This document shows, in pieces, positions 1 through 15,000 of a stretch of 45,166 nt of DNA (positions are counted from its first letter, which is position 1; each line of letters begins with the position of its first letter). The notes beneath the pieces are model-generated. The model ran no database searches. It was not told the DNA's origin and worked only from the letters and a program-made list of their open reading frames with translations. Origin of the DNA: Parachlorella kessleri (Eukaryota; Chlorophyta; Trebouxiophyceae; Chlorellales; Chlorellaceae); the NCBI GenBank assembly GCA_001598975.1, contig BBXU01001396.1, forward strand, positions 1-45,166, written 5' to 3'. The position numbers and the translations under genes are program-made.

Positions 1-3000
1 CACGCACCAAGGACCCCCCACCCCCCCCCCCCAACCCACACACACACACGCGCCCACCCCCTTCCTCCCCCACGTGTGCCGCCGCCTGCAACACATCACC
101 TCCCAGGACCCACCGTATTTAAAGTCTCGTCAAGCGGCCTGCAGAAACATGCAACACTGTATGATGGGACTGCGGATGCTGTAGCCACGGATGCAGCTAC
201 CAGGCAGGCACAGCACACGCCCTAGGTGACAGCATATATGGCTAACATGCACAGTGAGATCCCTGGTCTGGCACTCGATCGGCAGCGCACAATGAGACAG
301 TGTCCCTACCTTAACGGATTATCAGCACCGTAAAGCAGCAATTCATAGTAAAATTGCAACCTGGTGACAGAAAAAGTCTGCAAGCCCAGGGGGAAGAGGG
401 GCCGAGGGCCTTAGCATAAGAGCCTCCGTGCGGTTTTCTAAAGTGCCCAGTGCACGGAAACTAGGGCAACTTTGCGAGTTGTGTGCCGCAGCAAGGGGTA
501 TCCCTCCAAAACCCTTTCTTGCCAGACATGTACCACTTGCTGCATGACAGGCTCACCAGCCACTGGCGAGCGAGTTTGGTATCTGCCGTCTCCCTGCCAT
601 CAGTGATTGGAGTCCCCGCAACGCAGAGCTCGTTGGCATAGAACTGTATCCTGCAGCTCGGCATGCGTAAACCACTGGTAAACACAACAAAGTATGGGCA
701 CATCATGAGAGAAGCCCACCAACCCACTAAATTTGCACAGGGGCCGACGCATGGAAGCGCTGCCCGTTGAAGGCATTGTGACGCTGCAGTGCACTTTTAT
801 GTAGCCCTCACCTGGCAAAGTAAGCATCGATCCTGCGTGCGCACCAGATATAGAGGTTTCAGTGGTGGTGTTGCTACCTTAGTTAGCAACGCATGGTCAA
901 GTGCTCAGTGTAATAGCAAAACCCCCAACACGGTCGAATTAGAAGTAGTTAGTTGAGCTCGTTCCTGATGGCAGGCACGGCACCAGGGACAGGGTACCTC
1001 ACTTGCCTTTCCGCAATGTCCAGCGACACCACCCTGCCCACTGTGGAGCTGACCAAGAGGTGCTGCATTGTGGAAGCGAGATAGTCAGGAGAGTTGGTAC
1101 CATGGGAGATCTCCTGTCAATTGTGTTTTAACGGCGCATGGCAGTGCACTGGCTAGCTGGATGCACCTTGCTGCCATGAGCCGGGTGCATAGCCACAGCC
1201 AGCATTCCCCTACCAGAGCACAACAGCCCCCTACCTGAACTATCCACAGAATGATGACAACGGCCAGCCATATGGCAAAGGGCAGCATGAGCCACACCAT
1301 TGACCGTCGACTCATGGACAGACGGTTCTGCAGTACGATATAAAGCAAGGGTTGGGGTCAAAGGAGCCCGGGTCATGTCGCGCACCATTAACGCTAATGT
1401 TCCAAAGGCTACCTGCACCAATGCCAGAGGCAGTACCTGGGAAGCCAGGACGGGTTGCAGCGTGACATAGCCAGCAACCCTCTCGCCGCGCTTGCAGTTG
1501 CCTCACCTGTGCGGCTTTCTGCGCTGCTGCCTTGGCATTGATGCCTGTAGAGATTGCTCCAGATGCACCACCCGAGTCCATCCCCGCCCCAACCTCCTCC
1601 TCATCGTCATCAGAGTCGGCCAGCTCGTCGACTATTAACTCGGCCCTGAAACACGGGGACAGCCAGGGCATTCCTTAGTGGAGGTCCTCACTTGCCTACT
1701 AAGCACAGCTTCACTACTTTGCGAGGCAACACAGCAGGTAAACAAACTTACAGCCCCTGGTCGTGCATGCAAGGTTGGGGCAGCTGCAAGCCACCCCCAC
1801 TTTGTGCCTTACCGTGCCAGGGCCAGCACAGCTGGGCGGGGGATGAAAAAGAAGATGGAAAACAAGTTGAAGCGCTCGATGGCAACCTTATACAGCAGCC
1901 TGCACCAGGACGAGGGCAGGACGTCAAGTTGGCAGTGGGCCTGGGACCAACAGAAAGCAAAGAAGACGAGGAAGGAGGTCCAAGCACAGGCCCTCACAAA
2001 GACGCATGAAAGAAGGGGGCAGTAGACGTAAAGATGCTACAAGCTACAGCTGGGAGGCAAGGCGCCATGCCCGTCAGCACAGCTGCCCTACCAGAGGACG
2101 TAGAGTGCGCAGATTGGGACGACGCAGGCCGCCTCGATCCCCAGGAGGATCCAAGTGATTTTTCCCACTTGTTTCAGCTTCTTCACTGCCAGCGACAGCT
2201 GCAACAGGCGCGCCAGTCTGGCAGCTGTGACAAACGCACCATCTTGCCCTGCCTTGGCAGTGTTATGGCATGTCACCGACAAAGGTAGCCACAGCTTTGA
2301 ACCAGAACCAAGCACTGGCAATATCCAGCAAGCCATCAACCCAAAAGGCGGCAAGCTCTTCATGTGGCCGTGCTCGCCATGCCCTCCTCACCTCCAAGTC
2401 TACGACGTTCATCAGCTGTTGAGCAGTGCCCAGGGGGGAGTTATCCATTGCGTAGCGGTAACTGAAGGTCGTGTTCACGGTATTCCACTGCTGCTGGCTC
2501 ATGGCTGCATGACATGGGGGAAAGCTTCTCAGAGCAGATATGAGGACAGTGCCTTTTCTGTTTCGGATGAAACTGTGCAGCTCGGCAGTCAACACACATG
2601 GCCCCACCTGCCACATCTTTGAAGGCATTCACCAGCCGCTGTGTGGCGTCCCAGAGGCTCATCACTGTCTTCACTGTGATGGGTGCAGGCTGGACATCCA
2701 GGTACTGCACACGGCACAGCCAACCACCAGTGGTGGCCCAGTGCTTTGATTTTGTAGAATAGCAAGCCTCACCCATTACGCTAGCAGAGCTCCTGGGCGT
2801 GCAAAAGAGACAGACCTGGGTCGCAGTCCTTTGCCATGGTGGGACCCCTCACAGGAAATCGCAGGCGGTGCCACCAGCTGGCAGTTTTGCAGTCACTTTA
2901 CAGGGACAACGTACCACAGAGTAGTTTGTCATGATGCCATTATAATATCCCGTGGTAGCAACCGCGGAACTGTCCTCTGCACCAAGAATTGTGACAGCAC

Positions 3001-6000
3001 TCAAACCAGTTACAGCAGTCTGTAGACTTAGACTGCAGTCCTTCACTAGCAACGGTGGGTATCAGCCGAGGTTCAAGACCTTCTAAGGATTCAGGGGCGG
3101 TTGGCCACAGTAAGGCTTACTTGCAAAATAGATGTCGTTCTGAGTTTCTTCCAGCAGCAGGGCCTTCTCCATCAATTTAGCAGCTGCAAGGCACACATGC
3201 GAGGCGTTGTCAGCCTCTGATCAGTGCCGCTGCTCGCAAAATTGCACATCAGGATCAAAAGGCAGCACTCCTTCCCACGAGAAAGATGCCACAGTCTGCT
3301 GTTCTCAGCATGATACCGGGTCTAGTCCTTGTGCAACTCTGATGCGCACCTAACCAGTTAGGTTCAGGGGTGGTGACCACATGACCGTAGGTAAGGATCT
3401 CCTGTGCGGCAACCTGCACTGGGGAGCATATGTAGGCACATGAGCCCAAACCACACAGTCCAAAGAGGTACAAGGGACAGCAACTGTGTTGCCAGCATGC
3501 AACCAAGGCAGGCCTGGCAAACTGATGCTTGGCATAGGTATGCAAAACAGCTGGTAGCGTGCAAGGGGCCCACCAATGCACCTGGATGCTCCTCAGATCT
3601 GTGCACGCGCTAATCGCAACGCGGGCCCCCGTGCCTGCAGGGCGCAGCCGCAGGAAGTAGTTACTCTGCGCCATGCTGGGCACCTCTTGCAAGGAAAAGC
3701 TTCTGCCGAGCCAAAGGACAGAAGCACACAACACAAACCTTTGCTGGGAGCAAGCAGCGGCCATATAAAGCTTCTAAGGCCAACAGAGCAGCAGAGGCCA
3801 CCACAACAACCCACCGGCTTTGTCGATGTTGCGTATGTATCCCAGTGAGGAGTCCACCGTGACCAGGGCCACAGCAAAGAAAGCAATGTGTGCCCCCGCC
3901 ATGAAGAGCAGCACCAAGCGCAGATGGATCTGCAGTGGAGGAGGAAGTGGTCAGAGCGCCAAAGGCTGCACTGGTGAGGATGATCCAGCACTGCTTGGTG
4001 GCACTGGAAGGTCAAATGCCGGCCACAACTGCTCCTCAAAGCATTATTGAAGCCACTGATACAGCTCTCCTCACCCGCAGCCGATTAATGGCCTGCCGCG
4101 CCCGGGCGCTGTTCAGCAGCCTGTATGCCTTCTTGTAGCGCCGCAACCGGGAGTGGTCGGCGCCGTCATCAGCATCACTGGCCACCTGAGACGAGGGCCG
4201 GAACTGTGACTTTCAGGGTGGCAGTTAATGTGCCCCATGCACATGCCTGGTATGCTTCTGATAGCCATGCTGCAGGCATACGAAGGTGTCGCTTCCTCTC
4301 TCCCAGGGCTTGCTCAAAGCAAGCTGCGTGGTAGGTTGAGCAGATAGTGAGGCCAGCAGCAGCAGCGAATCTGGGAGTTCAGCCGCTCACCAGACTGCCG
4401 GTGTCAGACTCTCCCATGTTGCTGTTCTCCACAGTGACCCGGGCGGCTCCAGGCTGTGATGCTCTGGCCACGCCCCCTGCCCCGCTGGTGAGTTCAGCAG
4501 TAGCAGGCTCTTCAGAAACCACCAGCACCCCAGTCTCCAAGGAGGGCCCCAGGTCTCCCATTGCCATTGCCATGTTGCCGAGCCCAGCAGCCTCATTGCC
4601 TGCAGTAGGCCCATGGACGATAGTAGTTAAGCTTACAAACCAGTGGGAACATTGGGTCGCAGGCCTCCAAATGTAAGGGCTTTGTCAGCGTGCAGCCAGG
4701 TGGGGCACTCAGGGTAGCAGCTAGGCAGCCCCAGTACAACCGACACATGGCGTGCGTTCCCATACAAGCAACCAGCCGTTCATGCAATCAGGCGAACCGA
4801 GCTTAGCCACTGCACATTGATTCTCACCTGCTTGAGCTCTCTGATCCTCAGGGGGCGCTGTTGCATTTAGCCACGCGCGCACGACGTCCATCTTGGCTGC
4901 CAGCTCTGCTGGGTCTATCTCATCCTCGGCACCCCCATCGCCACCCTCTTCGCCGCCATCCTGCATTTTCTTCAAGGCATGGATTGCTGGGAACAACCAA
5001 CCACAAATAGCTCAGCGCTTCTTGCCAACAGGACTGGCTAAGCCAGCTTTCTGCAGGGCCCAAGGTAGTATGGCATTGAGATTGCTCAGCATGGCTGCTG
5101 CTGCTGCTGCATTCATGCACTCCCTGTTCAGCAGCAGCAGCCCCGAGATAGCACCCCTGGAGTAGTGGTATGCTGTTAGCATTCCTGCATCTTAGAACCC
5201 ACCTCATCAGAAGCTGTCATGCTTCGCATTGCCGACTGGGTCTGCATAGGTGCTTCATCTTGATGCCCTCCTGCAAAGACCAATGCAGGTGACCAGTGAT
5301 CGCGTGTGAGGCTGGGCTCTGACTCTTGCAGTGGGAGAGTAAGAAGTTAGAAGCTGTTGATGCCGGTCATCTTAAGTGTTTAAGTCAAAGCTCAGCTCAA
5401 CAGGTGCTGCAGCACGCAAACTCACCAGGTGCAGTACCATCACCATCTGCCGCAGCGATGTGCTGGGCAAGCACCACTTGTTCAGGCCCCTTCTCGGTTG
5501 CTGCTGCAGAGAGCTGCTGGTCTGCAGCAGGCAGTAATGCATCAAGCAAAGGAAACTAGGTACAAGGTCATCAAAAAACCAGGAGCTGGCACCTGCACCG
5601 GCTGCATGATCATCTCTCCCCACCTAGGCCCTGCATCGTCACCTAGTGTTGCAGTTGTGCTACTCTGAAGCTGCCTCATCTCTGCATTATAGTAGCTCCC
5701 TGGTGCACCAGTCCCGACATGAAACTTACCCCGGGCGCTGTAGCCAACATTGGGGTCTCTACCACCATCATCAATGCTAGCGCCTTGCTCTGCCTTGCCG
5801 CCATCCGCTGCTGCTACTACTGCCGCAACTGCTGCAGCGGCCACTGCTGCTGCTACCGCTGTAGAGTTCGTCTGACCTGACGCAGGTCGGTGGTTCTCTT
5901 GCAGGTGAGCCTTCTCTTTGGCGAAGCGGCTGTTGGGAGGGAATGAAAGCGAGGACAGCACCTCTGCAGCAGCGGAGTGCACATGTGTGTGTGGCACAAC

Positions 6001-9000
6001 CAGTCTGTGGCTCAGTGTGTCAGGCTTCCTTGAAGTACAGCAGCTGGTTAGGTCAGCGTCTGCAAGCCCAAGTGTTCCGCTCGCTGCAGGCAGTGCAGCC
6101 ACACACCTTCCGTGTTCAGATTGATGGGGCAGGCACTGCCCCCGGTGACTGGGCGAGAGCTCAGAGGGGAGGGTGCCATGCTGTCAAAGCCGGATGGGGC
6201 CCCACTGACTGTGACAGCCCGGGAGGAGGGTGCTGCTTCACCAGCACCATTTGCTGGTTTAGCAGTGCTTCCTGGTAAAGGCATAGCGCCGCTAGCTGGC
6301 GCGGTGCCAATGTGGAAGGGGCAGGCGCCACCAGTGGCTGGGCGAGATGCAGTGCCGCCGGCAGCGAAGAAGCTGCGCAGGCTGCCTGGCTGGGCAGCCA
6401 CAGCAGCTGCAGCAACCCCTGCAGCAACAGTGAGCGATCTAGGCCATGCCTCGCTGTTTGTGGATTGTGACCATGGCGCTGGTAAACGCATATGTGTATC
6501 GTACCCTCTCCGAGCGTAAGCCTTTGTGACTGGGGATACAAACTTTTCCGAGCCAGGTCAGTGATCTGTACCAACCTGCTTCTAACCCCGGCGCGCTGGT
6601 ACCAGCACGGTTGATGGTGCTGAATGCAGAGATAGGCTTGGGCACGATGATGCGGACCAGGTACCTGCACCCATATGTTACCTGATTCCACGTGACTGGA
6701 CATACATTTGTGAGCTGTGAGGCACAGGCAGTCTCCCTTCACTGGCGTTTCTACATCACGGATTTTACGAGACGGCGACCACGGCAAGTGCCAGGCACAG
6801 GGAGACATTGGATCAACATTACACAAAGCTTCCCACGTTTGTATTAGCAGCACATGCAGCCACAGCTCATCAACCGCATTGCTACCTGCCAGGCCGCTCG
6901 GTGCTCTCAGCTGCCTGCAGGCTGACATGCAAGGGATGCCTGTCAGGGTGCACCCCGTCTGCCGCCTGCGGCGCCCCTATCTTCTGCTTGGACCCCCCAC
7001 GCTGGCCGTGTGCTGCCAGCAGCTCGGAGGTGCGGCCTCCTGGGCACATCCTGGGTAGCACCTGCAAGGCTAGTGCCATTCCATGGGTGTTCTGCAGTCG
7101 TCAGGCTTGGTACAGATCCTCCCGCCTGTTCTAGGACAGCACTGGTAGCCCATGTGGGTACGAGAAGGGCATGGCTTCCTGCTAACCTCCACCCAGTCCC
7201 AGCTCATACAGGTGTACACCCTGTGCATGGTGGGCAGCCCACCTTGTGGATGGTGTCTCCCACCAGGCTGCCTGGGACAATCCCAAACACCAGCGCGGCC
7301 TCGTTGTTAACCTTCTTCACTTTGGCTAGTGAGTCCAGCTCAATGACACCCTCCAGGCAGTCTGCAGGAACGGGTAAGCAATATTTGGGTCAGCGGCAAG
7401 CAAGGACGAGAAACAGCTGGCTCTCTCCAAGGATATATGTTAGGGCGCCCATGATTCTGCTCATCATCGGCAAAACGCGCCAACATCAGCACGCAGCACA
7501 AATGCGACTGCCAACAAATGGAGCACGCTCTCACCAGCCCGATAGAGATGCATGGTGGCGGGAGCTTCCTGGGCCTCCTCTGCAGGCAGCACCACCTCCA
7601 GCACAGCAGGCACAGTGCGCTTGCCACGAGGTGCTACGGCTACCCTGCACTCAGGGAAACAAAGGAACAACAAGAAGTAGAAGCATATCGCGACCTGGCT
7701 CACCAGTGCCACCTGCGGTAGGCTGCACAAAGTTATGCAGCCACTTTGCAGTTTTGTGCAGCCTGGCCCTCAAGTAGAGCAAGTGCGTGGCCTCCGCTTT
7801 GCAGTAGAGCACGGGCGATCCTTAGCTGTGTTCCGAGTCGTGCCAAGCGCTGCTCATCAGACATGCGGGTTGAGTCAGAGGAAGGCGCCCAAACTGCCCT
7901 TACAAAGGTGACAGCCACAACGACATCTGTCCCTGTGCAATCGCACCTAAGGCTGTGAGGCCTGTCGCGCATGTCCTGCAGCAGGCTGTTGTGGATCTCT
8001 GCCAAGGCTTTGCCCTCCTTACGGTACGCATCCAGCAGCACGTCCAGGCCCTTACCCACCAGCACCTGCACAGCGAGTACAGTCATGCCAAGCATGAGTC
8101 AAGTCATCAGCTTTCAAGAACATTCCAAATCGGATGAGCAAGAAACTGCTGGTTTGCTGCTTGACGTGATCCTTGAACTGCCAGTAGCTCACTTGACACC
8201 TCACCAGTATCACACCTCAATCAAGAACATCTATGCACCGAGCCTACCACACCAAAATGCATGAAATGGGCCTGCATGCTGGAGAGGCAGATGTGTCCCC
8301 ACCTCTTTCTCCAGGCCGAACAGGGCCAGCTTGCCGGTATGGCTGGCGATGGTGCCATCCTGGGCCACCGTCAGGGACAGACGATTCCAGTCTTGGTCAA
8401 CAGTCTCCTTCACTGGTGCCACCTGCAAAGGCATGCAAAACAGCTGGAGACAACCAGCGCAGGGATCCAGGCATGCACTTTCAACAATGCAGGGCTTTCG
8501 TACAAGCCGACAGCATGCAGCAATCAGCCCAGGATGCATGTTAGGGAAAGTTGGCCAGGGCTTCTGCAAATGCTAACCTCGCCAGTGTTGCAGGTACATA
8601 CAGCACTTGACGCCCGCACCTTGACATTGAACACATTCCCCTGGTCTGTGGACCGCTCGGTGATCTCGAGCAGTGCGGTTACCGCCTTGCCGCTGGTGCC
8701 ATGCTTGAACAAAACGGCACGGCCTGTCCGGCATCTCAGGCCAGGCGCACGCGACAAATCTGCAACATTGCAGCAGCCGGTGGTTTGCAGCCTTGGGTGA
8801 TGTGATACTCCCGCCACGCTCCGCATCAGCTCAAAGTGCTGGCCAGAGTTGCATCCATCTGCCTATTATTCCAGCCCAAGGTGCTGGCTAGTGGCACAAC
8901 ATTCCGATGCTGCAAAGAATGGAGACACAGTACAACAGAGGAGGGTAGGAGGCAGCCCCCACCCACCTCTGCCCTTAATCCAGCGCTGGTGCAGCATAGC

Positions 9001-12000
9001 ATGGGGCTCTGCTATGACCTGCAGGTTCAGTCAGTCGGCACTCAGGTTAGCGGACCGTAAAAACGACAGACACCTGAAGGAGAGCATATCAAGGCATATA
9101 TGGCCCTGTTCATGCGATCGAGTTACATGGGTTCTTATGGCTTGACAGTGCAGTGCCAGGATCCCACCTCATGCAGGCGCATTTTGATGAGCTGGTCAGC
9201 TGGAATGCCCACAAACTCTGCGAATGATAGGTTGGTGTACGTAATCTGCAGCGGTGCCATACAATTTGGTTGGTAAGCAAAGTCTGCCAGCTGCTCTAAA
9301 TAGCATTCTGGGGTTTTCACAGACATTCCACTCCCAAACGGCGTGAACCGATGTGAGGACAGCACAAGCACCGTTTCAAGATCCTGCCAGGCCCTGCACC
9401 AGCAGGCTGCGCCTTGTTACAGAAGTCCACCCCACCAGGATGTCAAACGATGCTGCCACCAATTCTGCCATGTCGCAGGCAAGCTGTGCTCTTACCCGCC
9501 CTGTGGCCTTGCTGACAGTGATGAGGCCGGTATATGCATTGCCAACATTGCTCAGCTCCAGTACGCAGATGGTCACATTCTCAGTCCCAGCCTGCGAGCT
9601 CAACAGCCATCCCGTCATCCAGGCGGAGAGACTTGGTTGTCAAACATCTACTGGTGTCTGCAGCTTGCCCGGCATACAGGAGGGTTTGATTTCAAGTTGG
9701 CCAGGCAAGCATCCGAACGTCTGCAGGGCTGGGCAGCAGAAGCTTTCAGCATCTTACCTTGTGCCCCACTACATCCATGGTAAGCTCCTCACCAAACTGC
9801 AGCAGGTAAGGCAGGACATCTCGGGCGTAGCCACTCAAGTCCGGGTGGGGGATGCAGGCATGACATGCATGCCCCTCACTGCTGTGGTCCGTCCCAGCAC
9901 TTCCACTTCTACTGCCTTTCACAAGCGCCTCAAGGTAATACAGCTGGTGACAGAGCATAAGGGTGGCAAGCGCTAGGCGACCCTAAAATTTCATTGCTCA
10001 CCTTGTGAGCAAAGACGAGCTGGCCATACTTATGCCGCTCCCAATCCCCAGCCATTACTGAATCCAGGATCTGGTTGGCCTTTTCTGGTGCAATGGTCAG
10101 CTCGCTGATGGAGCGCCCAATGATGCTGCAAGCCACCAAAGCGTGCGTTCGACCCACAACCCAGGTTTGCAGACCGTGCAGCAGTCATGTTGTTGGAGAG
10201 CAGTGATGACAGTGATGACAGTGAGGATGTTGTCAAGAACCCCGCGATTTACACTTAATAGTAGGGGTAGGCAGGCGCAGAGATAGCTCAAGCTGCACTC
10301 ACTCTGAGGATGGATGTGCCAACAGGTTGGTGAAACCACGGTTGACATTGACCACGGTCCCTGCATACTTCAACTCAGTTTGTCACTACTGCAAGTGAGC
10401 AAGGCATCTCACGCAAGCAGGGTGGAACTGGGCAGCCCCGGAAAGTGCATGCAGCCATCAGTCTGGCCATCATGGTGTGACACCAACTGTCACATCCAAC
10501 CAACCAGCTTGCCAAGGTCCCAACCTGAGGGGGTGCAGTAGACAGAAGCCAGCATTGACTCGTCCTCTAGCGGCTTGATGACCCCCAGGAAGCACTCAGC
10601 CCCTGCATGCACCGAGAGGGATCATGGGATGTGACACCTGTGTGTCCCTGGAACATCAATTCACTGCATCAACCTCTCCACAAAATTTTTGCTGCTGTTG
10701 GTATATGCAACCTGGGGTGCCAGGTGCCAGTCAAGCAAGATTTTGACCAGTCCTACTCTTTCAGCACTACTACCCCCACTTTACAAGGCAGGATTCCAGG
10801 ACCAAACACCCTGAAGGCTTGGCAAAGCTGGTCGCCTTAACCAACGTCCCTGGCTCGGGTACTATGGCTTAAAAAGCCAGGCGCAGCACGCCACTCAAGG
10901 CACGGCGGCGGCCGTGCCCTGAAGCCTGGGCATGTATGTTAAAAACAAGCTGGGGACTCACCCCCCATCATGACGGGCGTGACACAGGCATCCACTGGGA
11001 TGGTGTAACCAAGCTTGTGTAGACCGATCACCTCCACGGTTCGGTTGAGGATTTGCGGATTACGCGTCGTAAGATAGTTTCGAATGAAAGCTGACAGTAG
11101 CAAGCACGGGCAGCAGTAACAAGTCAGCAATCGTCAGGAGAGCTTGGAAGGCCACGTACGCATGCCCTTCTTGATGAATCAGGGCCGCGGGGGAGCTTCG
11201 CTCACATGCAGCCCAATCTGTTCTTCCAGCGGCCAATGTGCAAGCAGCACCTGTTCCAGACATAGCCAGGTACATGCACTAGCAGTGCTACCAGACACTA
11301 ACTCACAGTCATGCTGCTGGCTGAAGGGTGCTGGCATCAGAGCACTTATGTTTGCACCATCTGCTTCACCCTTGCGGTAACCTGCATATAGCATGGGGGA
11401 CAGCGCACCATGTCGATACGCCAGGAGCCAAGCTTATGCCAGGCGGACCTGTAGTCAGCCAGCGCCCGCCCTGGAGCCTGTGGGTATCCCAAAAGCATGC
11501 AAGTAACTAAGCAACCAGCTTCGCTTACCGAACATTTTGAGGGCAGGCTGGTTGACGTGCTGGATCATCCCCTCAGAGTTGATCATGACCACAGCATCTA
11601 GGGTCCTGCAGGAGCAACCATAGCCGGTGAGCCAGGCTGACATGACTGCCACTGCCATGCCAGGCCCGGTATGCTCCCTCAGGGACAGTCTCAGCGACTA
11701 AACTTAGCAAACATACTGCGATCTGGTTGCTGCCAGTTGCCAGAACGCCACATTCGACCCAACAACGGCTCAGGTCAGCCAGCGTGCTCACTCATCAATC
11801 ATGGCCATGATCCTGGTGCTCTTCTCATCCAGATACTTGCGGTCGATCAGCTGACCAAACACATTCTCACGCCAGCTCTCCTCCTGCAGTTAAACACATA
11901 ACGCGAGTGGCCAGAGCGCAGCAGATTTTGCCGGAGCGCTCCGCTGAGCAGAGCAAAGAGCCATGGGGCAGGCTGCGACACACAACGGCAAGACTACCCA

Positions 12001-15000
12001 CACCCTTGCCTCACACAACAGTGCGTCCAGAAGGATAGCCATCACGGTCTCACCTGCTGCTCCTCCACCTTGTTGGCCATGGCAGCAAAGCGGGACGCCC
12101 CACTAGGGTCGTTCTTCACCTGCACAGAGCAAGCATCACAGTTAGTGATCACCAGTCAATCAGCCTAAGTGTGTGATGGAGGGAAGCAACTCCACTGCCA
12201 CTGCCACTGCCACTGAAGGCATGAGCACTCACTTGCAAGGCAGGGACGATTGCATGACCACGTCCACCCACCTGCTGAAGAAAGTGTGAGTAGGCCCGCA
12301 GGACTCTTGGGTTGTTGGGATACCGCTCCTGCACCAGAGTCCCAAAAATGTAAGTGTCCATCCCCAGTGCTCGCTAGGCACTAGACAGCATTCATTTGTC
12401 TATCGTTTACATTTTCCAGCTGAACAGCCCATACAAGGTGGGCAGCCCAGAACTTGCTGGAACAACACACCATGAGCGCTTTGTAGGAGTGCTCGGCGGC
12501 ATCCTTGGAGGCGGGGATGCGCAGGAAGTGGCGAACCAGCACCAGCATGCTCACATCGGTGCGCGGCAGCAGGCGCCAGAAGTCCCTGTGGGGAAGCAGG
12601 TGAGCAATGCACAGTGGCCGCCGGCTGTGATGGGGTCAAGAAAGGGGTTTGTCCTTCCTACCTAATACACCAGCATGTGCCCAGAATGGCCGCAGTCATT
12701 GGCATATGCGGTGGCGGCACACGAGCGAAACCATGCAGCACACCTGTGCAGGCAGCACTGGCTAGTTGTTGGCCCTGTCTTCAGCCTACTCACTTGAGGG
12801 AGCTCAGCGCGCAGCGGTGGCTTCTTATGGCAGCCTTGTAGTTGGCCGAGAACTCGGACCAGGTTGCTGCAGGGCACATGCAGCCTCTGCAGTCAGCTCC
12901 TAATCATTTGAACTAGCCCCCCAAGGACCCCATCATGCAGTTCTGTAGCACCCAAACCATCCAGCGAATTAAAGGCAAGTATATTGGCAGTCTAGTCCAT
13001 CATGCATTCCCATGGCAAACTGACAGCACATGCACCATGGCTTGTTATGAAGCGTGCCTCAGCAGGCGTAGTGTCCAAGCCGCACTAGCATGACTTTCGA
13101 TCATAATCATACCAGCATCGAAGGTGACTGACTGATCTGAGTCCTTCCCCTTCTGTGCCAACTTCTCCTGCTCCCTCACATACACCTGCACCGTTGTATG
13201 TGAGCAGGAATGAACAATGCTCCCCTTTAGACCTGCATGCTTGAGCTGCATAAGAACCAGACTAATACACTTGCGACACTGGAGGAAAGGGTGTTGAAGC
13301 AGCTTGAGATCATGTGGCAATATCGGTGAAACAGCCACACGTCACTGCTGGACTTTGGCGCTAGCTGCAACACCCCACCTGGAAGCGCTGCACCCAGGTG
13401 AGATCACTGCATTTCTTGGCCTTCTGCAGCTGGGTCGAACCGCCCTGCAGCATTGGCACTGCCTTTCAACTCTGGCCGCTCTTGTTGTTGTTTGCATGCC
13501 CCAGCCATAAAGAACAAATCCAGCAGCAAGCCCAGCTCAAAGCTAGCCAGGCAACAGATGCCAGGTACACAAAAGCGGTGGGGCAAGGTTGCAGCACCAT
13601 GCAGGCTAGAGAAAGGATAAACGGTTGCTTGCTGGCAGCCGGGCCACATCACCCACCGAGGGGTCGTTGAGCAGCACCGCCTGCAGCGATGCGTAGACGA
13701 TGTTGAGCAAGGCGCTGTCGGGGAACTGCATCAGCCCCGCCTGCACCACTTTGTCGGCCAGGGTGGTGTAGTAGGGGTCTGGGATGATGTCCAGCTGATC
13801 GGTCTTGACGGTCTTGCAGCACACCCTGCGCATAGGGCACAGGCACTAAGCCAGGGCGCAGCTGCTAAGGGTTGACCCAGGCTATTTTGTTTCTGTGGAC
13901 GTTACCGTGGCTGGGAGTCCCAGCTCCATTCCAAAATCATCTCACAACAGACACCCACCTGGCAACCATCTCCACCTCGTCCTCATCCCAGAAGCGGTAA
14001 GTCTCCCTGCGGGGTGTGCGGGGCGTCCACCCCTTGAACAGCTCAGCCACGTCCCAGATGAACCGCAGCCTGCACATCGGGCAGAAGAGATGGGTGTTGG
14101 GTGGAGGGGCGGCCCCTATCCAGTGACCTGGCATGCATCCGTATGCATGACTGCATGTAGAGGCACAGAGCCAATCTGTGATTATAAGCCAGCTTGGCTT
14201 CTGTGCCTTATCTGGCGGGTTGCTGGCATGCACCTCACCTCAAAAGGAGCCGGGGCACCTCTCTGTCGCTTGGAAGGTAGGGAGGCAGCATGAGCTGCGC
14301 ATGCCTGGAACTCACCCTGGACACTTAGCATACATCCGCCCCTGAGACAAATCTACCTACCTCCAGTATGTGATGCCAGCGCAGGCAAGCCCGAGGGGGA
14401 ACATGCCAGCCAGGAATGCTGTTGTTAACCGATGCCAGTACTGCAGCAAGAGTCACTGGTTGTGTCAACCGTGTACTAACTAGTGGCAGGCTCAGATGTT
14501 GTGCCCATGAGATGCAAGCCCCCATGCCTCAAAGCCGCAGATCTGCTTGAGCGCTTTTCATAAACAAAGCGTAGCCCCGGTTCCTGCCGAAGTGGGTCTT
14601 TTTTTGCGTAGCCAACGCTGCCGCATGGTGTGAGCCCAGCCCAACTCCGACATTAATCCTGGCTGGGTATGACAATGTCGCTGCAGGACCAGTAGAATGG
14701 CCTCCCGGGCCCCACTGCACGGTCCATCTTGCATCACTTGCCTCATTGTAAAACACGCCAATGAATGCCAGGGATGCCGCCCACCAGGGGAAGAGGGCCA
14801 GGAAGGAGTGGGCACAGTTGAGCCAGGTGCGGTGCATGGGTGCCCGCCGGATGGTGATGTACAGGTAGTAGGAGGTCAGCAAAAAGTTGAAGAAGGCCTG
14901 CACAAGAGGCTACCAGGGTTTTTGCACTGCCAGCAGGCACGAGCCCTGAGCTGGTCAGAAATGTGTCGCGCCCATGCATAAGCTTGATGCTGCACTGGTC

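Noticed and set aside
1..52. Telomeric repeat at the left edge
   Set aside because: The tract is poly-C and CA repeat, not tandem units of a CCCTAAA type, and a gene continues across this edge.
3255..3764. Long open frames opposite or out of frame with the TmcB-like exons, such as this 169-codon one
   Set aside because: They cross several introns of the better-supported gene, contain no domain and are expected in GC-rich DNA.
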